Source: Desulfocapsa sp.
GTDB taxonomy: Bacteria > Desulfobacterota > Desulfobulbia > Desulfobulbales > Desulfocapsaceae
DNA length: 37,772 nucleotides
NCBI GenBank assembly: GCA_030145625.1
Contig: JAQYVF010000046.1
Location: forward strand, 1-37,772
Direction: 5' to 3'
The notes beneath the pieces were generated by a model that saw only the letters and a program-made list of their open reading frames with translations, was not told the origin of the DNA and ran no database searches. The translations under genes and the position numbers were made by a program. Numbering within the stretch: position 1 is the stretch's first letter; each line of letters opens with the position of its first letter. Below, in pieces: positions 7,928-17,320 of this stretch.

Positions 7928-10900
7928 TCACCAGCGATAGATCATAGACAACCAAAAATTCTGTTCTCTTTGCTGATCTCCTTGAATTAAAGCAAAAGTA
8001 CTATCTAATAGAAAATGGCGACTTATTTCAAGAAAAATCTTGGCTTTTACTTGATGGTTATCATATCCACCAAATTCATAACCAAATGAATACTCAAGAG
8101 AATAATAACTTGGTGCACCACGGCCAAGAATATTTTCTGCAAGTTGGTGTTCAAAAGATACTGTAAAGAGGTGCTGCCAATATTCTTTTGGACTCCAGTA
8201 AGGATGATCACCAGGAGTAAACCCATCCTCATAAGAATAATCCCTGCCAAGATTCCCATCTGAGTTATGGGAAAATTCATAGCCATATCTCAGTTGCAAC
8301 AGGGTTGGTTCACTATGCAGGATATATGAAGTCCAGAGATCATATCTGTTTTGATGGTTTCCATCTGAGTATTCTGTAAACAGATATCCACCACCTCCGA
8401 ACAGGCGGGGCAGAAAATCCAGGGTTAGTCCTGCCTCATATTCTTTTTTATTGATCTGTGCCCTGAGGGATTGAACTGTATCGTCAACGACATCCTGGGA
8501 GACACCAAAGTAACCCAGAACCATATCTCCGACACGTCCTTTCACCTGCATACTATATAAAGCAGTGGTTCCGAGTTGCTCATCTGCCCTGTCGGCACCT
8601 ACGCCTAGTAAGAAATCAAGATCATACAAGGGACTCCATTCCATCCTGGCTTGAAGGCGATTCCGCCCGAGGTCCTGATCAGTATCATCAGAATCACTAT
8701 AAACACGCCGCCAATCCAACAGGACCTCATGGTGAAGTGAAGGCATAAACCAACCTTGAATTCCTCCACTTATCTGCCTGTTGTCGTAATATCCTTCCCG
8801 ACCGCTTTTATCCATAAAGGAGGACAAAAGTGTAGTCGTGGGTTTTCTTTTCATAGCATTACGCTGAAGGGCCTCATCAAGGTCAGGATATCCAGGACTT
8901 TGCTCTTTTAAAATTTCGTAGAGAGCAGCCTCTTTACCAAGAAATCCCAATCGACTGTATATCCCTGCCAGATCAAAAAGACTTTCTGTTGAGAACTCAT
9001 CTTGCAGAAGATTCTGATACTCTTTCATCGCCTGGTAATAGTTTCCGTCACGCATTGCCTTACGTACAGACAATTCCCTTGTTACTGCCTGTTGCCAGCG
9101 GTAAGAAGTGTATAATTCTGCGGCAATGGCAACCACCTTTTTTTTCAGATTCTCTCGGATAAACTCAGGACTCATAACCACTGTCAGCCTGTCAGGCTCT
9201 GCCGGAGTGGTGAAAGTAACTACATTCCAAAATGTTTGCTTTGGTGGAGGAAGAGTTAACTCAACATCTTTCCGAATTATCTTTTCTGTAAATTGCTGAT
9301 CAACAGGAGGTTTGAGAAGAGACTCATAAATCAAAAGAGAATCGTCCCATCTTCGGACTGCCCAGAATGTTCGGGCCAGGAGCAACTGTTTCCATATCGG
9401 CATAGATTCGACAGTTGGTGGAATAACGTACTCACCAAGTAGCACATCTCCCTTTTTCTGAAGCTTCCATTCTGGAGCAAGTTCTTCAATCAACTGATTG
9501 AATTTTGCGAGTTGAAACTGAATTTCAAGAATATTCTTTTGAAAGAGTCTTTCATCAGGAAATTCTCGGCCCATCTCTCTGTAAAGTGCCAGGGCAGCAA
9601 AATTTTCACCAGTCTCAACAAATAACTGTGCCTGGAGCAATCTTCCTCGCAGAGAATTCGGTACATCCTCCAGGTATTTGGTGACAAGAAAAAGTGCGGT
9701 TTCATAATCACCATATTTTTTCAAAAGAAGAGCAGTATCCATTAGGCGGAAATCTATTTTTCCGCCAGCCTTCTGAAGAAAATCAAGAAATAGATTATTG
9801 GAATCACCTTTTAAGATTTTACAAGTAATAGCCTGCTGCAAGACTTGAATTATAAAGTCATCAGAAGACAGTGAACCTAATGCTGAAAGGATGATTCTGC
9901 CCTTTTGGTATTCACCATTTTTGTAATAGAGTTCAGCCAGTTTTACTTTCAGATCCGACCATTGTGTTTTTTTCTCATTACACAATGGTTCAGAATGCTC
10001 AAGAAAATCCTCTGTCATCTCTATGGCTACTTCAATTTGACCGGATTCATGCAGGATATTGATTTTCTCATTGAAAAGAAGCAGCGTGTCATCGACACAT
10101 TCTTTTTGAGACGTATCACTATGTAAGGCAAGAAACTCATACCATTTCCAAGCCCTATCCCAGTCTCTCTCCTGCAAAGCCGTTTGTATTAATTGAGTGA
10201 CAAGAGACTGTTCACCACCATCACGGACGAGAGAAACCATCAACTGCTGTTCAGCTTCAAAGGTTTTTTCTTCAAGTTGGAGGGTGTTCACAATATTTGC
10301 ATCAATATCTTGTGCTAAAACAGGGTCTAAGTGACCATGTTCAAGAAGTTTTTGATAAAATAATCGTGCCGTTGAAGTTAAGCCATTGCTGACAAGGGCC
10401 TTTCCGTAAAGAAGACGTCCCTCAATCACCTCTTCCTTGTTGGTGGAATGTTTGGGAAGTAATTGATAAAAATAGTCAAGCTCTCCAATCAAACCAAGAT
10501 CACCTGCAATGTTGAGACATTTTAAAAGAGCAAAGTAATCCTGACTATTTTCTTGAAAATATAATTTATAGTACGTCAAGGCCTGGAGTCGATTCTTCTT
10601 TTCCTCCTCGATTCGCGCACGAAGGAAAAAGTAATCTTTTCCTGAACGCTCTTCTTCTTTTAATGAATTAAGAACCCCATCACAGGCTGTCAGATTCCCA
10701 TTGGCAAAATAGAGTTGTGCAAGTTTAAATGATACCTCTTGATCATCAGGATCATGCGTATGAATGATCTCCAAAACTTCAAGGAGCTCTTTCTCTTTCC
10801 CCATTTCTTCAAGTTGTTCAGCCATTGACGAATAAATAGCCAGGCGATTGGGGGCGATACGGGCCAGGTCACGCCAAAGCGGCCAGGCCCCTTCATTCTC

Positions 10901-11962
10901 CACGATAACCAACAGATCATTGGCAAGGACCGCTTGGATTCGTTCAATCTCAGCCTCCACTTCTCTATTGCGAGGATTCTTTTTTCTATACTCTTCATAA
11001 AAATATAACGCCTTATCAGGCCGACTTTCCTGATAAAGATAAATGCGACCAATCTTGAGAAGAAGCTCAGAGTTGCTCTCTTTGTGAGCTAGGCGTACCA
11101 GGAGATGGGGAAGTGCAGAACGCTCCTGATTATGAGTGAGATAATACTCAGATATTTTTTTATGAAAAGGAAGGTAATAAGAATAACTATCCAGATAACC
11201 GCGCCAACAACGGACAGCCATTTCCAGATCACCTGATTGTTCAAATAAAGGAGCTGCAGCAAGAAAATCCGGATCTTCCCCCCCCAATTCATTAAGAAGA
11301 ATTCGATAAAAATCCTGTGCTTTTTTAATATAACCAAGAACCAGGCTGTACTGAGCCAATTGACGGACAATTACTTCTTCATGAGGAACACGCAAATAGA
11401 GCTGCTCCATTAATGGATAGACTAACTCCTTATGCTCAAGTTTCTGCATGGCAAAAACCAATCCCTTCAAGGCCTCTATGGAATAAGGCCCTGATGGAGT
11501 CAAGCTATATACTTGACCAAAATAGGTCGAGGCCTGCTCATAGCGTTGCTGTCGTAATGCTACCCGTCCGGCATAGAGTTGATATTGAGATGATTCCGAA
11601 TCTATCTCCAACAATTTGTGCACAACAATGGTGGCTTCTGTCCATTGATCCAAGCTCATCAGGACCAATACATATTCTCGGAGTGCCTCTTCAATTTTTG
11701 GTTTTTTCTGAAGAAGCATCCGATAACTTCCAGCCGCCTCTTCGAGGTGCCCCCCCCGAACAGATTCCCGCGCCTTATCCCAGAGCTGCATCCATGTGGG
11801 TTGCCCTTGTACACTTTTTACTACAAGGCCATGACTGGGAGTAATGTCTAAGGGCTCAGCAGTGTTATTTTTAGCAAAAAGGAGTGAAGGAAAAAGGAAC
11901 AGAATCAGTAGGATACGACAAAGTGTCCTCCGCAAGACACCATTGCCGTTGGTTTGAGTCAT
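7928..11962 (-). CDS. Large TPR protein with C-terminal outer-membrane beta-barrel
   Basis: About 1344 residues from the ATG at 11962, chosen because it yields a clean signal peptide (RRTLCRILLILFLFPSLLFA); an ATG at 11998 would add 12 residues. Residues about 50-1050 are helical tetratricopeptide-like repeats (for example EEAAGSYRMLLQKKPKIEEAL). The last 290 or so residues switch to alternating aromatic/polar strands and end in a terminal Trp (SMIYRW), as in outer-membrane barrels. This signal peptide-TPR-barrel layout is shared with BcsC, PgaA and PelB, which export exopolysaccharide, so polysaccharide secretion is the best guess. No synthase gene is adjacent; only the upstream DegT aminotransferase gene (66-bp gap) hints at sugar chemistry. 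Confidence 0.7.
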   Translation of the reverse strand: MTQTNGNGVLRRTLCRILLILFLFPSLLFAKNNTAEPLDITPSHGLVVKSVQGQPTWMQLWDKARESVRGGHLEEAAGSYRMLLQKKPKIEEALREYVLVLMSLDQWTEATIVVHKLLEIDSESSQYQLYAGRVALRQQRYEQASTYFGQVYSLTPSGPYSIEALKGLVFAMQKLEHKELVYPLMEQLYLRVPHEEVIVRQLAQYSLVLGYIKKAQDFYRILLNELGGEDPDFLAAAPLFEQSGDLEMAVRCWRGYLDSYSYYLPFHKKISEYYLTHNQERSALPHLLVRLAHKESNSELLLKIGRIYLYQESRPDKALYFYEEYRKKNPRNREVEAEIERIQAVLANDLLVIVENEGAWPLWRDLARIAPNRLAIYSSMAEQLEEMGKEKELLEVLEIIHTHDPDDQEVSFKLAQLYFANGNLTACDGVLNSLKEEERSGKDYFFLRARIEEEKKNRLQALTYYKLYFQENSQDYFALLKCLNIAGDLGLIGELDYFYQLLPKHSTNKEEVIEGRLLYGKALVSNGLTSTARLFYQKLLEHGHLDPVLAQDIDANIVNTLQLEEKTFEAEQQLMVSLVRDGGEQSLVTQLIQTALQERDWDRAWKWYEFLALHSDTSQKECVDDTLLLFNEKINILHESGQIEVAIEMTEDFLEHSEPLCNEKKTQWSDLKVKLAELYYKNGEYQKGRIILSALGSLSSDDFIIQVLQQAITCKILKGDSNNLFLDFLQKAGGKIDFRLMDTALLLKKYGDYETALFLVTKYLEDVPNSLRGRLLQAQLFVETGENFAALALYREMGREFPDERLFQKNILEIQFQLAKFNQLIEELAPEWKLQKKGDVLLGEYVIPPTVESMPIWKQLLLARTFWAVRRWDDSLLIYESLLKPPVDQQFTEKIIRKDVELTLPPPKQTFWNVVTFTTPAEPDRLTVVMSPEFIRENLKKKVVAIAAELYTSYRWQQAVTRELSVRKAMRDGNYYQAMKEYQNLLQDEFSTESLFDLAGIYSRLGFLGKEAALYEILKEQSPGYPDLDEALQRNAMKRKPTTTLLSSFMDKSGREGYYDNRQISGGIQGWFMPSLHHEVLLDWRRVYSDSDDTDQDLGRNRLQARMEWSPLYDLDFLLGVGADRADEQLGTTALYSMQVKGRVGDMVLGYFGVSQDVVDDTVQSLRAQINKKEYEAGLTLDFLPRLFGGGGYLFTEYSDGNHQNRYDLWTSYILHSEPTLLQLRYGYEFSHNSDGNLGRDYSYEDGFTPGDHPYWSPKEYWQHLFTVSFEHQLAENILGRGAPSYYSLEYSFGYEFGGYDNHQVKAKIFLEISRHFLLDSTFALIQGDQQREQNFWLSMIYRW

Positions 11963-12028
11963 GGAACCTGAAGCATTGAGGTGCATGAACTGCAGCATCA
12001 GAAAGTAACACTACCTGTGGACTGGTTA

Positions 12029-13207
12029 TCAGCGCTCATAGAATGCGACTATTTTTTCTACAACGTATTCCTGCATAGCCGGGGTGAGTTCAGGATAAAT
12101 CGGCAAGGCAAGAGTAGACTGAGCAGCCAGCTCTGCATTCGGTAGAGCCTCCTTGTCCAACAATCCTCGCAAACACTCCTGTTCATGCAAAGCTACAGGA
12201 TAATAAATCTCGCACCCAATGTCATGGGACCGCAACCAATCAATTAATGCATCCCGATCTTGGACACGAATAACATACTGGTTGTATATGTGATAATTTT
12301 TGTTTCCTCCAGCCTCATTTGCCTTATTCAAATAAACAGCCGTTGGTACACCAACACGTTTATCCTGGACAAGAGCAGTTTGAGCAAACAACTCATTATA
12401 ATGAGATGCATTTTTTCTCCTGTCACCGTGCCACTGTTCAAGGTGTTTAAGTTTAATGCGGAGGACAGTTGCCTGGATGGGATCAAGGCGGAAATTGCCC
12501 CCTATCCTGGAATGATAATATTTAGGTTCTGCACCATGATTACGAAGCATACGCAACAAATCCGCAAAAGCGGAATCATTAGTGACTACCATTCCTCCAT
12601 CACCGATACCTCCAAGATTCTTACTTGGAAAAAAAGAAAAGCAGCCAGCCAAGCCCATGGCACCACTCTTCACCCATTCTCCACTGGATACATCAGGATA
12701 CTCAGCACCAATGGCCTGGGCAGCATCTTCGATCACAGGAATACCATATTCTGCTGCAAGAGTGAGGATTGCTCCCATATCAGCGCACTGTCCATATAGA
12801 TGTACAGGAAGAATTGCCTTTATGGACTTTTCTTTGTCCCCGGCAAGGATTTCCTGCATTGCCTGAGGATCAATATTATATGAAATGGGATCAATATCAG
12901 CAAAAACAGGAGTAGCACCACATCGCAAAACAACTCCCATTGTTGCAAAAAAACTGTAAGGAGTCGTGAGAACTCTGTCACCAGGTCCTACCCCCAAAGC
13001 CATCAAAGACACAAGAAGGGCATCGGTGCCGCTGGAAACGCCTACACCATATTTTGCGCCACAATAAGATGCCACCTCCTCTTCGAGAGCAACAACTTCC
13101 GGACCTTGGATATAAGTAGTTGAATCAATAACATTTGTCACTGCAGTGACGATTTCTTCTCTCATAGACTGCAGTTGAATACCTAAATCTAACAATGGAA
13201 CTTTCAT
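12029..13207 (-). CDS. DegT/DnrJ/EryC1/StrS-family PLP-dependent sugar aminotransferase
   Basis: The family transaminates keto-deoxy nucleotide sugars to amino sugars for O-antigen, capsule or glycan synthesis. Family features: MKVPLLDL at the N terminus, GVSSGTDALLVSL (55-67), IEDAAQAIGA (159-168, PLP ring Asp161) and the PLP-lysine motif FFPSKNLGGIGDGG with Lys196. The 392-residue length from the ATG at 13207 fits the family. A GTG at 13294 overlapping the sigma-factor stop would add 29 residues that do not resemble the family. Its place between the sigma factor and the TPR/barrel gene suggests one minus-strand operon. The exact sugar cannot be told. Confidence 0.9.
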   Translation of the reverse strand: MKVPLLDLGIQLQSMREEIVTAVTNVIDSTTYIQGPEVVALEEEVASYCGAKYGVGVSSGTDALLVSLMALGVGPGDRVLTTPYSFFATMGVVLRCGATPVFADIDPISYNIDPQAMQEILAGDKEKSIKAILPVHLYGQCADMGAILTLAAEYGIPVIEDAAQAIGAEYPDVSSGEWVKSGAMGLAGCFSFFPSKNLGGIGDGGMVVTNDSAFADLLRMLRNHGAEPKYYHSRIGGNFRLDPIQATVLRIKLKHLEQWHGDRRKNASHYNELFAQTALVQDKRVGVPTAVYLNKANEAGGNKNYHIYNQYVIRVQDRDALIDWLRSHDIGCEIYYPVALHEQECLRGLLDKEALPNAELAAQSTLALPIYPELTPAMQEYVVEKIVAFYER

Positions 13208-13286
13208 AATATATTTTACTCGCTCAGGGTAATTAAGGAGTTGGGGAAACCTGATTTTAAAAAAACGATATAGTGGTCTAACTTTA

Positions 13287-14333
13287 TCAGCCACCCTTTC
13301 GAATCATTCGTTTACCGTCAAAGAAATCCGTTATATCAGGCATCTCTACTTCGAGATACTTTTTCATTTTCTTCAAAAGATTAACTTCTATCTGACGAAC
13401 TCGTTCACGGGAGATACCAAAACGATCGGCAATTGTCTGCAGAGTAAGCGGTTCATCAGTGAGTAATCGTTCCTCTAAAATCATTGTTTCCTTGTCATTC
13501 AGTTTCTCTTTAAGGATGGCAAGCAGTTCTGCCAGCCGATTCTTCATTTCATCTCCGGCGACAACATCCTCAATGGCGGGTCCGTTAGTGGGAATGAAGT
13601 TTTTTTGTTCATCCTCAGAATCCGATCGGACAGGACTTTCCAATGAAACATCCCAACTGTCCATCCGCTGACTCATCTCAATAACTTCAGTTTCTTTGAC
13701 ATTAAGCCTTTCTGCAAGAAGCTTCACTTCCGGTTTAAACCCTTGCGACTCAAGCAACCTTTTTTCTTTATTCAGAGAAAAAAACAGCTTTCGTTGTGCC
13801 TGAGTCGTACCTATTTTGACCATGCGCCAATTATCCATTATAAACTTGAGGATATAGGCTCGTATCCAATAGGCTGCATAGTAAGAAAATTTTACACCAC
13901 GATAGGGATCAAATTTTTTGGTGGCCTGAACTAACCCGACATTACCTTCCTGTATCAGGTCCATAAAATTCTGCATCCAGTATTTCTGGAAATCCATGGC
14001 CACCTTGACCACTAGACGCAGGTTTGCTGAAACCAATCTGTAGGCGGCATCCTGGTCACCATTTTCACGAAATTGAATGGAGAGCTCATCAGTTTCTTCA
14101 CGACTGAGTAGTTCATACTGACTAATTTCCTGAAGATAGCGATGTAATGCAGGATTACTCAGCGTGGGAAGATTGTTATCCTCAGGCAAAGCGACCAGAG
14201 GGTGTAACTGAGGCTCTGTAGGCTTACCTGGTTCTTTCTTTTGTAACTGAGGCTCAGTAGGCTTGCCTGATTCTTTTTTTTGTAACTGAGGCTCAGTAGG
14301 CTTGCCTGATTCTTTCTTTTTATGGGAGCTCAT
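13287..14333 (-). CDS. rpoH: Sigma-32-type (RpoH) RNA polymerase sigma factor with repeated N-terminal tail
   Basis: A group 2/3 sigma-70-family protein. Region 2 (SANLRLVVKVAMDF, then NFMDLIQEGNVGLVQATKKFDPYRGVKF split over 2.1-2.3) is intact. The RpoH-box-like QRKLFFSLNKEK follows region 2, and region 4 holds the helix-turn-helix TLQTIADRFGISRERVRQIE. This combination indicates the heat-shock sigma factor. Unusually, residues 6-44 are three tandem copies of a 13-residue unit, KKESGKPTEPQLQ, absent from ordinary RpoH. The ATG at 14333 or the one at 14342 (three residues longer) may be the start; an AAGAG sits nine bases before the former. The downstream aminotransferase gene is close. Confidence 0.88.
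   Translation of the reverse strand: MSSHKKKESGKPTEPQLQKKESGKPTEPQLQKKEPGKPTEPQLHPLVALPEDNNLPTLSNPALHRYLQEISQYELLSREETDELSIQFRENGDQDAAYRLVSANLRLVVKVAMDFQKYWMQNFMDLIQEGNVGLVQATKKFDPYRGVKFSYYAAYWIRAYILKFIMDNWRMVKIGTTQAQRKLFFSLNKEKRLLESQGFKPEVKLLAERLNVKETEVIEMSQRMDSWDVSLESPVRSDSEDEQKNFIPTNGPAIEDVVAGDEMKNRLAELLAILKEKLNDKETMILEERLLTDEPLTLQTIADRFGISRERVRQIEVNLLKKMKKYLEVEMPDITDFFDGKRMIRKGG
14203..14319 (-). repeat. Three tandem copies of a 39-bp unit inside rpoH
   Basis: Units start at 14203, 14242 and 14281, each beginning TGTAACTGAGGCT on the plus strand. The second and third differ at one base and the first differs from the third at three, so the expansion is recent. Because 39 is a multiple of three, copy-number change keeps the frame. 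Confidence 0.9.
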
Positions 14334-14342
14334 ATCCTCCAT

Positions 14343-14736
14343 CTCTTAATAAGCACAACGCAGTTCATCATCATTAGATTCCACTCAAAACCAGTGAAAA
14401 TCAAAGATCTACTCTCATCAGACTCTGAAAAAAGTTAATTCCGTCAGACACCATACAGGACAGATTTATTAAACAGTAATATAATAGTAGAATGGAACTT
14501 TATATTATTACCCCTGTTCCTGGAAAAGGCAATCAGAATATCCAAAGATGCCAGAATAACCAAGGATAAAACTTGTTTTTTTTATTAAATCCCACCATTA
14601 TGTTATCATAGCGCAAGTTATGAACAAAATTCTATTTTATTGTTTTCTTTTTTATGCTAGAAGGCATAACTTTTCCTTATTTTACTCTGCTGACAAAGAA
14701 ATACCTCAGAACCCTGCACACAAATAACGATTCACT
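14343..14736. other. AT-rich divergent promoter region between rpoH and lepA
   Basis: This stretch of 394 bases has no ORF of coding character, no tRNA and no strong hairpin. It is AT-rich with T and A tracts (for example 14575-14585) and must hold the promoters of both divergent genes, but I could not pick convincing -35/-10 pairs. Confidence 0.5.
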
Positions 14737-16530
14737 ATGAAAAAAATACGTAACTTTTCAATTATCGCTCACATAGATCATGGCAAATCTACCCTGGCAG
14801 ATCGAATGATTCAATTATGTCAACAGGTGAGCGATCGCGATTTTCATGACCAGTTGCTGGATAACATGGACATCGAACGAGAACGCGGAATCACAATTAA
14901 AAGTCAAACCATCTGCCTCCCCTATGTTGCCGAAGATGGCGAAAAATACAGTCTTAATCTTGTAGACACGCCTGGTCATGTTGATTTTAGCTACGAAGTT
15001 TCCAGGGCACTCAGTTCCTGTGAAGGTGCCCTGCTTTTAGTAGATGCTGCACAAGGTGTTGAGGCCCAGACTCTGGCCAACCTCTATCTTGCCATGGAAA
15101 ATGACCTTGAAATCATACCAGTAGTAAATAAAATTGATCTTCCTTCTGCCGAACCGGAAAAAGTAGCCAACCAAATAGAAGAAGATCTTGGCCTGGATGG
15201 TGAACTCATTCAACTCTGCTCGGCAAAAACCGGAGATGGAGTAAAAGATATCCTGGAAGCAATTGTTAAACATGTCCCTCCCCCGGAAGGAGATCCGACT
15301 GCTCCTCTCCAGGCCCTTATATTTGATGCAAACTATGACCCTTTCCGAGGAACCATCATCTCCTGCAGAATCTTTAACGGCATGGTCAAGCCTAATGACA
15401 TCATCTACTTCATGTCCAACAAAGCAGAGTACCGAGTGGAAGAAGTGGGTGTCTTCAGAATAACCAAAGAACCCGCCAAATCTTTGAGTGCCGGCCAAGT
15501 CGGTTATATTCTCGCCGGTGTGAAAAACATTAGCGACACCCGCCCCGGTGACACCATCACCCTGAAAGAAAATCCATGCACCGAATCTCTGGATGGATTC
15601 CAAGAAGTGCTGCAGGTAGTTTTTTCATCTATCTATCCCATATCTACAGATGAATACGAAGACCTGGCAACGGCACTGGAAAAACTGCAACTGAACGATG
15701 CCGCCCTCACCTTCCAAAAAGATTCTTCTGCCGCCTTGGGTTTTGGTTTCCGCTGTGGATTTCTAGGACTGCTTCACCTTGAGGTAGTTCAGGAGAGGCT
15801 TGAACGTGAGTTTGATATCTCACTGATCTTGACGGTTCCTACAGTTAAATACATTTTTTACCTAAAAGACCAAAGAATACTTGAAGTGGACAATCCTACC
15901 TACTTTCCAGATCCAATGCAAATTGACCGCGTTGAAGAACCCTTTATCAAAGCCACCATACTTATCCCCGAAAGGTATATGGGAGCAGTTATGACACTTT
16001 GTATGGAACGACGTGGCGAAAACACCAATTATCATTACCCAATGCCGGGTAGAATTGAGTTTAGTTGTGAGTTGCCTCTGGCCGAAGTGATTTATGATTT
16101 TTACGACAAACTCAAATCGGTGACCCAGGGATATGGCTCTTTTGATTACGAACTTTACGACTATCGAAAAAGTGACTTGGTGAAACTGGATATCCTTGTC
16201 AACGGAGAAGTAGTCGATGCCCTCTCTCAACTGGCACACCGTAACAAATCCAGAGCTAGAGGACTTCACGCCTGCGAAAGGTTGAAAGAAGAGATTCCAA
16301 GACAGATGTTTAAAATTGCCATCCAGGCAGCCATTGGCGGTACCGTTGTAGCACGAACAAACATTTCAGCCCTGCGCAAAGACGTAACCGCTAAATGTTA
16401 TGGTGGTGACATCAGCAGGAAACGTAAACTTCTCGAAAAGCAGAAAGCAGGCAAGAAACGGATGAAAACTGTTGGGAATGTTGATATCCCACAGCAAGCC
16501 TTTTTGGCTGTTTTAAAATCCGAACAGTAA
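14737..16530 (+). CDS. lepA: Elongation factor 4 (LepA), ribosomal GTPase
   Basis: LepA is a translational GTPase related to EF-G that acts on stalled or initiating ribosomes. The GTPase motifs are AHIDHGKST (11-19), DTPGH (77-81) and NKID (131-134). The LepA-specific C-terminal domain is present with RKRKLLEKQKAGKKRMK near the end. The length of 597 residues equals the family norm. The ATG has no clear Shine-Dalgarno. It is monocistronic, with a GC-rich hairpin downstream. Confidence 0.97.
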   Translation: MKKIRNFSIIAHIDHGKSTLADRMIQLCQQVSDRDFHDQLLDNMDIERERGITIKSQTICLPYVAEDGEKYSLNLVDTPGHVDFSYEVSRALSSCEGALLLVDAAQGVEAQTLANLYLAMENDLEIIPVVNKIDLPSAEPEKVANQIEEDLGLDGELIQLCSAKTGDGVKDILEAIVKHVPPPEGDPTAPLQALIFDANYDPFRGTIISCRIFNGMVKPNDIIYFMSNKAEYRVEEVGVFRITKEPAKSLSAGQVGYILAGVKNISDTRPGDTITLKENPCTESLDGFQEVLQVVFSSIYPISTDEYEDLATALEKLQLNDAALTFQKDSSAALGFGFRCGFLGLLHLEVVQERLEREFDISLILTVPTVKYIFYLKDQRILEVDNPTYFPDPMQIDRVEEPFIKATILIPERYMGAVMTLCMERRGENTNYHYPMPGRIEFSCELPLAEVIYDFYDKLKSVTQGYGSFDYELYDYRKSDLVKLDILVNGEVVDALSQLAHRNKSRARGLHACERLKEEIPRQMFKIAIQAAIGGTVVARTNISALRKDVTAKCYGGDISRKRKLLEKQKAGKKRMKTVGNVDIPQQAFLAVLKSEQ

Positions 16531-16558
16531 AAAACCGGGCCCAGAGGACCCGGCCTTG

Positions 16559-16579
16559 ATTGCCCCTTAAAGGGGCAAT
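16559..16579 (+). terminator. Hairpin after lepA
   Basis: ATTGCCCC (16559-16566) pairs with GGGGCAAT (16572-16579) around a 5-nt loop, 28 bp after the lepA stop. A weaker hairpin (CCGGG/CCCGG, about 16535-16553) precedes it. The following T tract is short, so termination strength is uncertain. Confidence 0.55.
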
Positions 16580-16599
16580 TTCACTGTTACCCATTGACA

Positions 16600-16815
16600 C
16601 TTGACACTCGCTGAGCACCACAGAAGATGCCGAAAAAGGAGTTTGAACTGTCTGATCGAAGCGAGTTTTCAAACTCACGGCATTTTTGAGGAGCACCAGG
16701 AAGTCCGAAGGACCGAGTGACACGGGGGCCATTTCTTTTGCTTCGTTTTCTTTTACCCACGGGCATAAAGGGCATGCAAAGAAAATGAAGAAGTACATAT
16801 AGTATAAAAATGGCT
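16600..16815. repeat. Structured intergenic element with nested inverted repeats
   Basis: About 215 bp with several stem-loops. ATGCCG pairs with CGGCAT flanking GAGTTTGAA/TTCAAACTC (16639-16647 with 16668-16676). GTCC/GGAC forms a small hairpin (about 16703-16713). CTTCGTTTTCTTT near 16740 faces AAAGAAAATGAAG near 16778-16790 as an imperfect inverted repeat. ORFs across it look like translated repeat DNA rather than genes. It resembles dispersed intergenic elements known from several proteobacteria, but copy number cannot be judged from one window. Confidence 0.45.
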
Positions 16816-16860
16816 GAGCCAATTTGCTCTGACCTGGCCTAAAAGACCATGTTTTTCATT

Positions 16861-16907
16861 TTAAAATAAAAAAAGGGGTTCATGATCGTTTCGACCATGA
16901 ACCCCTT
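16861..16907 (-). terminator. Strong Rho-independent terminator (minus strand)
   Basis: Perfect 12-bp stem, AAGGGGTTCATG (16873-16884) and its complement (16896-16907), loop 11 nt. On the minus strand the stem runs into a T-rich tract (TTTTTTTATTTTAA, 16861-16874). It ends transcription of the two-CW gene 32 bp after its stop. Confidence 0.85.
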
Positions 16908-16938
16908 GACGACTTTCTACCGAACTGTAAAACAATTC

Positions 16939-17217
16939 TTATTTTTTGGCGCAGCCGGTGAAATTTGGGCACTGCTTACCATTGAGAACATTCACACCTT
17001 TCTGAATCATAATGCTTAATATTTCTTCTTTGCTGAATTGCGAATCTTTCTGTTTACTCACATAAACAAGACAGTCTCTGCATATATTGAATGAAAAACT
17101 ATCGACTTCCTGAATAATCTCCCAGCAAAGCTTTGACGAACTTTCTTTTGCCGGACATTTCTCGGAATTATTACACTTCATGATTTCCCAGCATGGCCAA
17201 TCGGAGCGAAGTGACAT
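16939..17217 (-). CDS. Small two-CW-type cysteine-rich protein
   Basis: A 92-residue cytoplasmic protein with ten cysteines. CWEIMKCNNSEKCPA near the N terminus and CWEIIQEVDSFSFNICRDC after it form the paired Cys-Trp pattern of the two-CW domain common in Desulfobacterota. A further CPNFTGC lies at the C terminus. Metal or Fe-S binding is plausible but not shown; the function is unknown. The start at 17217 is chosen because GGGAGG lies six bases upstream; longer in-frame starts (17235, 17289) lack such a site. It lies 103 bp downstream of engB and ends at a strong terminator. Confidence 0.8.
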   Translation of the reverse strand: MSLRSDWPCWEIMKCNNSEKCPAKESSSKLCWEIIQEVDSFSFNICRDCLVYVSKQKDSQFSKEEILSIMIQKGVNVLNGKQCPNFTGCAKK

Positions 17218-17320
17218 ACATAGCCTCCCTTTCATGGATCCGTTGTAACAGATGACAAACGTTGACAAAACGCCAGTCGCAGTCCACACATATAGGTGTA
17301 ATCACCTATGAAAAACAAAA

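Noticed and set aside
15037-15603. 188-residue minus-strand ORF
   Set aside because: Antisense to lepA with no ribosome-binding site or recognisable domain.
16412-16822. 136-residue minus-strand ORF across the lepA 3' end and the intergenic element
   Set aside because: It overlaps lepA antisense and its sequence follows the hairpin repeats; no domain, start signal or coding character of its own.
17292-17309. ATAGGTG-TAAT-CACCTAT palindrome after engB as a terminator
   Set aside because: No T tract on the minus strand. It could be a small operator but there is no further support.
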